Position numbers and translations under genes: made by a program
DNA from: HRBIN35 sp036741875
GTDB taxonomy: Bacteria > Patescibacteriota > Minisyncoccia > UBA6257 > HR35
Length of the DNA stretch: 47,669 nucleotides
Assembly (NCBI GenBank): GCA_036741875.1
Contig: DAINRM010000004.1
Span: 1 to 47,669 of the forward strand
Reading direction: 5' to 3'
Shown here: positions 25,846-32,246 of the stretch, in pieces
How the letters are laid out: each line of letters begins with the position of its first letter
Numbering within the stretch: position 1 is the stretch's first letter
The notes under the pieces: generated by a model
The model's input: the letters and a program-made list of their open reading frames with translations, nothing else
Database searches by the model: none
Told to the model about the DNA's origin: nothing

Positions 25846-27927
25846 ATGATGAAAAAATATATTTGCCCTATGGGATGTATAGATCCGCAAAATGAACCTG
25901 GAAATTGTCCTGAATGTGGTATGAAGCTTGTTGAATTCGAAGAGGAAGAAAAACATAAAAAACATAAATCAGAAGATGCCGTTGGTCATAAAGCCGAAGA
26001 TTTTCTTAAAAAATTTTGGCTTTCTTTAATTTTAACTGTAATTATCATTATTGCTTCCTTTTATTCTCTTGGGGTTACTCTAGATCAGCTTTTCTCTTTG
26101 ATTTTAGGTTCGTTTGTTTTCTTTTATGGTGGCTCTGTTTTTATTGTTGGAGCTTATAAAGAAATAAAAGCAAGAAATCCTGGAATGATGACTTTAATTG
26201 CTTTGGCCATTTCTGCAGCTTATTTATACAGCCTTTTTATAACCATATCTGGATTAATAAGTATTTATCAGCGTTCATCCTCAAATGCATTTTGGTGGGA
26301 ACTTACAAGCTTAATCACGATTATGCTTTTAGGGCATTATTTTGAAATGAAATCTGTTTCTTCATCTCAAAGAGCCTTAAAGGAAATTGAAAAATTATTA
26401 CCTGATCAAGCAGAGCTAGAAGATGGAAAAATTATTTCAATTAACGAACTTAAAATTAATGACATTGTTTTAGTAAGACCTGGAGGGAAAATTCCTGCTG
26501 ATGGAATTGTTATTGAAGGAAAATCTGAAGTTAATGAAAGTATGATAACCGGTGAAAGCAAGCCTGTTTTAAAAGAGGTCGGCTCTGAGGTGATTGCTGG
26601 GACAATTAATGGTGATGGTATTTTAAAAATTAAAGTGACAAAAATTGGTGAAGAGACTTTTCTAGCAGGAATAAAAAAGTTAATTTTAGAAGCACAAAGA
26701 TCAAAATCTAAACTTCAAGTTTTAGCAGATATTTTCGCTAAATATTTAACATTTATTGCTTTAGGAATTGGTTTTTTAAGTTTTATTATCTGGCTTTTAG
26801 TTCAAAAAGATATTGGTTTTGCTTTAGAAAGATTAGTTACAGTATTAGTAATAGCTTGTCCGCATGCTTTAGGCTTAGCTGTACCTCTTGTGACTTTAAT
26901 TTCAACTACTTTAGCGGTTCATCATGGTTTTTTAGTTAGAAATAGATTGCAGTTTGAACTGGCAAGAAAAATTGATATTATTTTATTCGACAAAACAGGA
27001 ACACTGACAAGTGGGAAGTTTAGTATTAAAGAAATTATTTCTTTTCAGAAATTGAACGAAAGAGAGATTTTACAAATAGCTGCCGCTTTAAGTCAATTTT
27101 CTTCACATTTTATCTCTCAAGGGATTTTAGAAAAAGCCAAAGAAGGGAAAATTGAAATTTTAAAAGTTGAAGATTTTGAGAATTTACCAGGTAGGGGAAT
27201 AAGAGGGAATATTAATGACAAAGTTTACTTTCTTGGAGGTGATAATCTTTTAAAAAGTTTAAATTTAATTCCCCCAAAAATAGAAACTATCGGCACTATT
27301 GCCTATTTGGTCGATGAAGATAAAAATATTCTTGGAGCAATAATTTTAGAAGATGAAGTAAGAGAAGAATCAATTTTTGCTATACAAGAGCTTCATAAAT
27401 TAGGGATCAAAATAGCTATGATCACTGGTGATAAAAAAGAAGTTGCTGAAAAAGTTGCTCAAGAACTTAAAATTGACGAATATTTTGCTGAAGTTTTGCC
27501 TCAAGAAAAAGTTGAGAAAGTAAAAGAGCTTCAGGAAAGAAATTTAAAAGTTATGATGGTTGGTGATGGTATCAACGATGCTCCAGCACTTATGCAAGCT
27601 GATGTAGGAGTTGCTATTGGTACTGGAACAAATGTAGCTATAGAATCTGCAGGAATTATTTTAATAAAAAATGATCCAAGAGATATTGTGAGTTTAATTA
27701 AACTTTCAAGAATAACTTATCGAAAAATGATTGAAAATTTATTTTGGGCTACAGGTTATAATGTTTTTATGATTCCTTTAGCTGCTGGTATTTTAGCCTT
27801 TAAAAGAATCTTACCTCCACCAGCTTTAGGAGCCATTTTTATGTCAATTTCAACAATTATTGTTGCTTTTAATGCTTTAAGATTAAGAAAAATAAAAATA
27901 TCGGGACGTCCGACATTCCGATATTGA
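25846..27927 (+). CDS. copB: Copper-translocating P-type ATPase, CopB-like
   Basis: A 693-residue P1B ATPase that would pump copper across the cytoplasmic membrane. The N-terminus carries a heavy-metal-binding domain (YICPMGCIDP ... PGNCPECGMKLV) followed by a His/Lys-rich stretch. The transmembrane metal motif is C338-P-H340, the CPH form typical of CopB (P1B-3) rather than CPC. Phosphorylation loop D382-KTGTLTSG, actuator TGES and hinge GDGINDAPAL are present. The usual SxHP loop reads SSHFIS, keeping the His but not the Pro. The C-terminal residues ISGRPTFRY are encoded by a hairpin repeat that also supplies the stop. ATGs at 25846 and 25849 are both possible starts. The gene is controlled by a CsoR-type operator. 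Confidence 0.93.
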   Translation: MMKKYICPMGCIDPQNEPGNCPECGMKLVEFEEEEKHKKHKSEDAVGHKAEDFLKKFWLSLILTVIIIIASFYSLGVTLDQLFSLILGSFVFFYGGSVFIVGAYKEIKARNPGMMTLIALAISAAYLYSLFITISGLISIYQRSSSNAFWWELTSLITIMLLGHYFEMKSVSSSQRALKEIEKLLPDQAELEDGKIISINELKINDIVLVRPGGKIPADGIVIEGKSEVNESMITGESKPVLKEVGSEVIAGTINGDGILKIKVTKIGEETFLAGIKKLILEAQRSKSKLQVLADIFAKYLTFIALGIGFLSFIIWLLVQKDIGFALERLVTVLVIACPHALGLAVPLVTLISTTLAVHHGFLVRNRLQFELARKIDIILFDKTGTLTSGKFSIKEIISFQKLNEREILQIAAALSQFSSHFISQGILEKAKEGKIEILKVEDFENLPGRGIRGNINDKVYFLGGDNLLKSLNLIPPKIETIGTIAYLVDEDKNILGAIILEDEVREESIFAIQELHKLGIKIAMITGDKKEVAEKVAQELKIDEYFAEVLPQEKVEKVKELQERNLKVMMVGDGINDAPALMQADVGVAIGTGTNVAIESAGIILIKNDPRDIVSLIKLSRITYRKMIENLFWATGYNVFMIPLAAGILAFKRILPPPALGAIFMSISTIIVAFNALRLRKIKISGRPTFRY
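27897..27925 (+). repeat. Hairpin repeat with ACGTMCGACAT core, copy B
   Basis: Arms AATATCGG (27897-27904) and CCGATATT (27918-27925) enclose GACGTCCGACATT. It overlaps the 3' end of the copper ATPase gene, whose last codons and stop lie in the repeat. Confidence 0.65.
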
Positions 27928-27939
27928 AATTTATAAATA

Positions 27940-28203
27940 ATGGATAAAAAATTGAAAAGAAGAATTTTGAAAAGATTAAATATAATTAAAGGGCAAGTTG
28001 AAGGCTTGAGAAATATGATTGAAAATGAAAGATATTGTGTGGATATTTTGATTCAAGCTTCAGCAATAAAAAGCGCCATTTCTTCAATTGAGAGAGATGT
28101 TTTAGAAAATCATTTAAAGACTCACGTGATAGAGCAAATTAAAAATAAAAAAGAGAAAAAAGCTGTCGAAGAATTAATTAAAATTTATAAATTGAAAAAA
28201 TGA
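27940..28203 (+). CDS. csoR: CsoR/RcnR-family metal-responsive repressor
   Basis: An 87-residue all-helical repressor of the CsoR/RcnR/FrmR family. The metal-site positions are C33 (ERYCVD), H58 and H62 (ENHLKTHV); their 25- and 4-residue spacing equals C36-H61-C65 of Mycobacterium CsoR, but the last Cys is His. A C-H-H site is also described for the Thermus thermophilus CsoR, which senses copper, while RcnR uses a related set for Ni/Co. Given the copper ATPase just upstream and the G/C palindrome in the operon promoter, copper is the likeliest signal. It lies 12 nt after copB and overlaps the next gene by 4 nt. Confidence 0.9.
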   Translation: MDKKLKRRILKRLNIIKGQVEGLRNMIENERYCVDILIQASAIKSAISSIERDVLENHLKTHVIEQIKNKKEKKAVEELIKIYKLKK

Positions 28204-28817
28204 AAAAACGCAGACCTTACGCAGATTTTATAGACTTAGCGCAGACAAATAAATTAATTATCCTCCTTTTTTTATTTTTATTCTTTTTTATTTTATATCC
28301 GCATCCATCTGTGTTGGCCCATTCTGAATATTTTGAATTAAATCAAGAAATTCAAAAAGGAAAAGAATTAGTAGAAAAATTTTATAAAGGAGAAGTAAAA
28401 TGCCAAGATTTAGCTGATGAAGATTTTCATTCTATTGGAGAATATGTTATGGAGCAAATGATAGGAGGAAGTGATCATTTAAAAATAAATAAAATGATTG
28501 AAAATATGCATGGCAAAGAAGGAGAAGAGTTAATGCATATTAATATGGGAAAAAGATTTTTAGGTTGTGATGGAAATCAAAAAGAATTTTGGGGAATGAT
28601 GCCAATGATGCCAATGATGAATAATAATATGCCCATGATGGGATATTGGGGATTTTGGAATTGGAAAGGTTGGAATTATTTAGCTCCAATTTTTGGAATT
28701 CTTAGCTTTTTATGGCTTTTAGTTATTTTATCTTTTCCCATTTTAGTTTTAATTTTACTTATTTTGGGCATACTATATTTAATAAAAAAATTAAAGGCTG
28801 AGATTAAAAAAGAATAA
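28200..28817 (+). CDS. Exported Met-rich membrane-anchored protein of the copper operon
   Basis: A 205-residue protein with a hydrophobic segment at residues 19-40 (signal or anchor ending SVLAHSEYF), a conserved-looking domain and a C-terminal membrane helix (about 170-195). The domain has VKCQDL, then DFHSIGEYVMEQMIGGSDH, then GEELMHINMGKRFLGC. A methionine-rich stretch (GMMPMMPMMNNNMPMMGYW, about 136-154) follows, a composition typical of Cu(I)-binding exported proteins. The first 17 residues are encoded by GC-richer repeat-like DNA (CGCAGA units), so the true start may be downstream. The start overlaps the csoR stop (ATGA). Copper binding outside the cell membrane is an inference. Confidence 0.65.
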   Translation: MKKRRPYADFIDLAQTNKLIILLFLFLFFFILYPHPSVLAHSEYFELNQEIQKGKELVEKFYKGEVKCQDLADEDFHSIGEYVMEQMIGGSDHLKINKMIENMHGKEGEELMHINMGKRFLGCDGNQKEFWGMMPMMPMMNNNMPMMGYWGFWNWKGWNYLAPIFGILSFLWLLVILSFPILVLILLILGILYLIKKLKAEIKKE

Positions 28818-28821
28818 AGCT

Positions 28822-29868
28822 ATGAAAATAATAGAAAAAGAAAATAAAAAATTTTATCAGTGTGAAGAATGTGGACATATTTATGAAAAAGAGGAATTAG
28901 CCAATAAATGCGAAAATTGGTGCAAAGAACATAAAAGTTGTAATTTAGAAATCGTAAAATATAGCGTAAATATGGAAAATAAAACAAATTTTAAACAACT
29001 TCTTTTAGTGATTTTAATTTGTGGAACCCTTATCTTCGTTTTGACAAATTTAAAAGTTCCATCATTATCTAAAAAAATATTCGAAGAAAATAAAGTAAAT
29101 GAAAATTTAGTTAATCAAATAATTAGTCAAGTTTTACCTCATCAGGGTTTTCAAACAAGACTTGTTTTTGGCGATGCTATTAAAAAAATGATTGATTGTG
29201 GAGTTATTGATTTAGAAAAAATGAAAAAATTATACAATGGTAAAATTCCTGAATATATTCAAAAAGCAATTGAGGGAAATAATGAACAAATAGTAATTAA
29301 TCAAGAAACTGCAAATTATCTTTTAAATCTCTTGTGGCCACTCGGACTTTCAAATAAAACTGAATTTAATAAAAATATTCCATTTAGTGAAAAAGAACTT
29401 CCTTATTTAGCTTCAACTGGTGGTTGGTGGTTAGGAAAAGAAGATAATGGTGCTGTTTATTTTAATAAATGTGAAATAATTAAATTGACACCAGAAGAGG
29501 AAAATTTAGTTTATAAGGTTGCCCAAAATACATTCCGTCCTTGCTGCAATAATTCAACTTTTGCTCAAGATTGTAATCATGGTTCAGCTCTTTTAGGAGC
29601 TTTAGAAATCGCAGCTTCACAAGGATATTCTGAAGATGAACTTTATAAATTAGCTCTTCAATTAAATTCTTTTTGGTTCCCGCAAAATTATATTGAGACA
29701 GCTATTTATTTTAAAGTTTTTGAAGGCAAAGATTGGAAAGATGTTGATCCAAAATTAGTTATGTCAAGTAATTATTCTTCAATTTCTGGTTGGATTCAAA
29801 ATGTTAATAAAAAGGTCGCTAGTTTAAATTTACCGCAAATTCAATCAGCAGGCGGGTGTGGATTATAA
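28822..29868 (+). CDS. Membrane-anchored Cys-rich protein with CCNNST/DCNHG domain, unknown function
   Basis: A 348-residue protein with three parts. Residues 10-45 are a cytoplasmic zinc-ribbon-like segment (YQCEECGHIYEKEELANKC, then NWCKEH). A membrane helix covers ~60-78. The large outer domain contains STGGWWLGK, RPCCNNSTFAQDCNHGSALL and a final CGL. The paired cysteines, Asn/Ser/Thr and DCNHG form a dense potential metal or thiol site. I recall this domain as conserved but uncharacterised, so I give no function. It is 4 nt from the Met-rich gene and 3 nt from the DUF411 gene, inside the copper operon. Confidence 0.65.
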   Translation: MKIIEKENKKFYQCEECGHIYEKEELANKCENWCKEHKSCNLEIVKYSVNMENKTNFKQLLLVILICGTLIFVLTNLKVPSLSKKIFEENKVNENLVNQIISQVLPHQGFQTRLVFGDAIKKMIDCGVIDLEKMKKLYNGKIPEYIQKAIEGNNEQIVINQETANYLLNLLWPLGLSNKTEFNKNIPFSEKELPYLASTGGWWLGKEDNGAVYFNKCEIIKLTPEEENLVYKVAQNTFRPCCNNSTFAQDCNHGSALLGALEIAASQGYSEDELYKLALQLNSFWFPQNYIETAIYFKVFEGKDWKDVDPKLVMSSNYSSISGWIQNVNKKVASLNLPQIQSAGGCGL

Positions 29869-29871
29869 AAA

Positions 29872-30357
29872 ATGAAAAATAAATATTTAATTTTCGGAGT
29901 TTTCATATGTATTTTAATTGTTGGTTTTTATTATTTTTTTACCGCGAATGAGCGCCAATACAACACGGATAAGCGCGGATACAAATTAACCGCAGTAGTT
30001 TATAAAACTCCTCAATGTGGCTGTTGCGAAAATTATATTTCTTATTTAAAAGTAAATGAATTTAAAGTAGAGAAAAAAGAAGTAAATGATAAAGAAATTG
30101 AAAATTTAAAAAGAAGTTTAGGAATTCCAAAAAATCTTTGGTCTTGTCATACTGTTTTATTAAATAATTATTTTGTTGAAGGTCATATACCAATTTCAGC
30201 TATTGAAAAACTTTTGACTGAAAAACCAGAAATTAATGGAATTGCCTTACCGGGGATGCCATCTGGTTCTCCTGGAATGCCTGGCTTTAAAATTGAAAAG
30301 TGGAAAATCCATTCAATTAAAGATGAAAAAGATCAAGGAATATTTATGGAAATTTAA
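29872..30357 (+). CDS. DUF411 metal-binding protein, membrane anchored
   Basis: A 161-residue DUF411 protein, a family linked to copper and other metal resistance. An N-terminal anchor helix (residues 5-23) is followed by a short repeat-derived stretch (NERQYNTDKRGYKL). The DUF411 domain follows: VYKTPQCGCCENYISYL with C49, C51 and C52, LWSCHTVLLNNYFVEGHIP, and the typical ending around ALPGMPSGSPGMPG. It is the last gene of the copper island and lies 3 nt after the Cys-rich protein. Confidence 0.9.
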   Translation: MKNKYLIFGVFICILIVGFYYFFTANERQYNTDKRGYKLTAVVYKTPQCGCCENYISYLKVNEFKVEKKEVNDKEIENLKRSLGIPKNLWSCHTVLLNNYFVEGHIPISAIEKLLTEKPEINGIALPGMPSGSPGMPGFKIEKWKIHSIKDEKDQGIFMEI

Positions 30358-30420
30358 TTTTTATACTTTTGAAAGTTTAAATAATAGAAAGTGAAATCAA
30401 AAAAGTTTATAATTAAGATG

Positions 30421-30666
30421 ATGAATTTTAGAGAATTAGTGAAGAAGAGATATCTTTTTTGGGATGTAAGTAAAATTGATCCTTACAAGAATGTTGATTT
30501 TATTATTCTAAGAATTTTACAGTTTGGAGATATTGATGATTTTAAGTGGGCCCTAAGTTTTTATGGTCAAGAAAAAATTAAAAAAGTCTTTATGAAAATT
30601 GGGAAAAAACTTGATAAAAAATCTTTAAATTTTTGGAAACTTTATTTTAAAAATAAAAATTATTAA
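30421..30666 (+). CDS. DUF6922-type antitoxin-like protein without its toxin
   Basis: A small soluble protein of about 81 residues (MNFRELVKKRYLFWDV ...) resembling the DUF6922 family, which typically sits directly before AbiEii-type nucleotidyltransferase toxins. Landmarks are FWDVSKIDPYKNVDFII, ILQFGDIDDFKWAL and KKSLNFWKLYF. TATAAT at 30408-30413 is 7 nt before ATG 30421, matching the leaderless pattern, so this start is preferred over ATG 30418 or GTG 30391 in the same frame. The stop overlaps the ATG of an AbiEii remnant. The family call is from memory of the motif pattern. Confidence 0.6.
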   Translation: MNFRELVKKRYLFWDVSKIDPYKNVDFIILRILQFGDIDDFKWALSFYGQEKIKKVFMKIGKKLDKKSLNFWKLYFKNKNY

Positions 30667-30832
30667 TGAAAAATATCAACCCAATACCTGAAAATATAAA
30701 GAAAGCCTAGTCTATTTTAAAGATGCTGAAAAAGAACCTATGCCTAAAATGATGAAAAAAGTTAGCTGGCAAGAAGTTAAAGAAAAGATTATTAGTGAAG
30801 TTAGGTCGAAATTAAGCAGATTAATTAAATAA
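30666..30832 (+). pseudogene. Internally deleted AbiEii-like nucleotidyltransferase toxin remnant
   Basis: ATG 30666, overlapping the upstream stop, begins MKNINPIPENIKK, like the N-terminus of AbiEii nucleotidyltransferases. After a stop the next frame reads LVYFKDAEKEPMPKMMKKVS and continues WQEVKEKII to a stop at 30830-30832, matching the C-terminus of the same family. The whole catalytic core between the two ends is missing. This is best explained by one large internal deletion of a toxin gene. Confidence 0.6.
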
Positions 30833-31549
30833 ATGGACAGAAGTTTAAAGATAACAATCATTATTGGGATTTTAGTTCTTTCTTTTTCAGCTTTATGGTA
30901 CGTTTATGAATATAGTCAAACTAAACCAAATCTGAGAACATTTACAGTTGTTGGCGAAGGTAAAGAAATTGCCATTCCCAATGTTGCCGAAATTAGAATT
31001 GGAGTTATTACTGAAGGTCAAGATTTGAAAATTTTACAAAAAGATAATGCTGAGAAAATGAATAAAATAATAAATTTTTTGAAAGAAGTGGGTATTGATG
31101 AAAAAGATATTAAAACAGAAAATTACTCTGTAAGTCCAAAATATGATTATTATAAGTATCCTTACAAAATTGTTGGCTATAAAATTAGTCAAGATTTGAA
31201 AGTTAAAATTAGAGATCTAAACAAAATCGGAGAAATTTTGTCTCAAGTAGTAAATTATGGAGCTAATAATATTTCTGGTCCTAATTTTACAGTTGATGAG
31301 CCAGAAATTTATTTAGAAAAAGCAAGAGAAAAAGCAATTAAAAATGCTAAAGAAAAAGCAGAAAAAATTGCTAGATCAAATGGATTTAGATTAGGGAAAA
31401 TTATTACTATTTTTGAATCAACACCTTATGATTTTTATCCAACTATGTTAAAAGAAGCTGGAGGAGCAGAAACCGTTCCAATTACTCAAATTGAACCTGG
31501 TTCCCAAGAAATCAAAGTCCAAGTAAATATAACTTATGAGATAAAGTAA
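30833..31549 (+). CDS. SIMPL-domain (DUF541) exported protein
   Basis: A 238-residue protein with an N-terminal membrane anchor (residues 7-27) and a SIMPL/DUF541 domain: TFTVVGEGKEIAIPNVAEI, EKDIKTENYSVSPKYDY, YKISQDLKVKIRDLNKIG and a long REKAIKNAKEKAEKIARSNG helix. The family is periplasmic or surface-exposed with no settled biochemical role. The start immediately follows the AbiEii remnant stop. The macro-domain gene begins 3 nt after it. Confidence 0.9.
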   Translation: MDRSLKITIIIGILVLSFSALWYVYEYSQTKPNLRTFTVVGEGKEIAIPNVAEIRIGVITEGQDLKILQKDNAEKMNKIINFLKEVGIDEKDIKTENYSVSPKYDYYKYPYKIVGYKISQDLKVKIRDLNKIGEILSQVVNYGANNISGPNFTVDEPEIYLEKAREKAIKNAKEKAEKIARSNGFRLGKIITIFESTPYDFYPTMLKEAGGAETVPITQIEPGSQEIKVQVNITYEIK

Positions 31550-31552
31550 ATC

Positions 31553-31996
31553 ATGCTTCAAGAAATAAAAGGGGATATAACAAAAATTGAAGCAGATGTT
31601 ATTATTAATGCTGCAAATACAGAACTTATCCATGGTGGTGGAGTAGCGTTAGCAATTGCAAGAGCAGCAGGAGAAGAATTAATTAAAGAAAGCAAAAAGA
31701 TAGGATTTGTACCAATTGGAGATTTTGCTATAACTTCTGCAGGTAATCTTAAAGCTAAAAAAGTTATTCATATTCCAACAATTGATTATAAAAGCAACAG
31801 AAAAATAACTTATGAAGAATTAGAGAATGTTTTAGAAAAAGTTTTTAACTATTGTAAAGAAAATAAACTTTATAAAGTTGCTACACCTCTTTTAGGCACC
31901 GGCGTCGTCGGTTTAGACAAGGAAAAGGTGAAAGAAATAATAAAAAGCTTATCAGAAAAATACACAAAATTAGAAGTTATTATTGTCGAAAAATAA
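31553..31996 (+). CDS. Macro-domain protein (ADP-ribose binding or hydrolysis)
   Basis: A 147-residue stand-alone macro domain, which binds ADP-ribose and often removes it from proteins, RNA or DNA, or hydrolyses O-acetyl-ADP-ribose. The N-terminal motif is IKGDITKIEADVIINAANTE, followed by the glycine loop LIHGGGVALAIARAAG and the second binding loop PLLGTGVVGLDKEKV. It resembles the Af1521/MacroD type. It follows the SIMPL gene by 3 nt. A fragment of a second copy lies ~370 nt downstream. Confidence 0.92.
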   Translation: MLQEIKGDITKIEADVIINAANTELIHGGGVALAIARAAGEELIKESKKIGFVPIGDFAITSAGNLKAKKVIHIPTIDYKSNRKITYEELENVLEKVFNYCKENKLYKVATPLLGTGVVGLDKEKVKEIIKSLSEKYTKLEVIIVEK

Positions 31997-32059
31997 AAAT
32001 TCATTATCAAAAAATATTGTTGAAAATAAAGCCATGTCATTAAAAATAAAAACTTTTGA

Positions 32060-32107
32060 TACAAAACATTCTAACATTCTATAGAATGTTAAAATATTGT
32101 TTAGTAT
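32060..32107. repeat. 47-bp imperfect palindromic repeat, copy 2
   Basis: This copy has the perfect inverted repeat TAACATTCTATAGAATGTTA at its centre (32072-32091), flanked by TACAAAACATTC and AATATTGTTTAGT. It is adjacent to the macro-domain fragment at 32134-32180. Confidence 0.75.
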
Positions 32108-32133
32108 TAAACAAAGAAATAAATACTGATCAA

Positions 32134-32180
32134 AAATTTTGATATAACTTCTGCAGGGAATCTGAAAGCTGAATATGTTT
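32134..32180 (+). pseudogene. Fragment duplicating part of the macro-domain gene
   Basis: ATAACTTCTGCAGGGAATCT and following bases repeat, with few changes, the segment at about 31722-31768 that encodes FAITSAGNLKAKKV in the macro-domain gene. Here it reads FDITSAGNLKAEYV and then a stop. There is no start or remaining domain, so it is a remnant of a duplicated or second macro-domain gene. Confidence 0.6.
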
Positions 32181-32246
32181 AAATTAGATTTTGTGATAAA
32201 ATATATTAAAATTAGATAGGTCGATTTCAAGCTTAAATAAAGTTAT

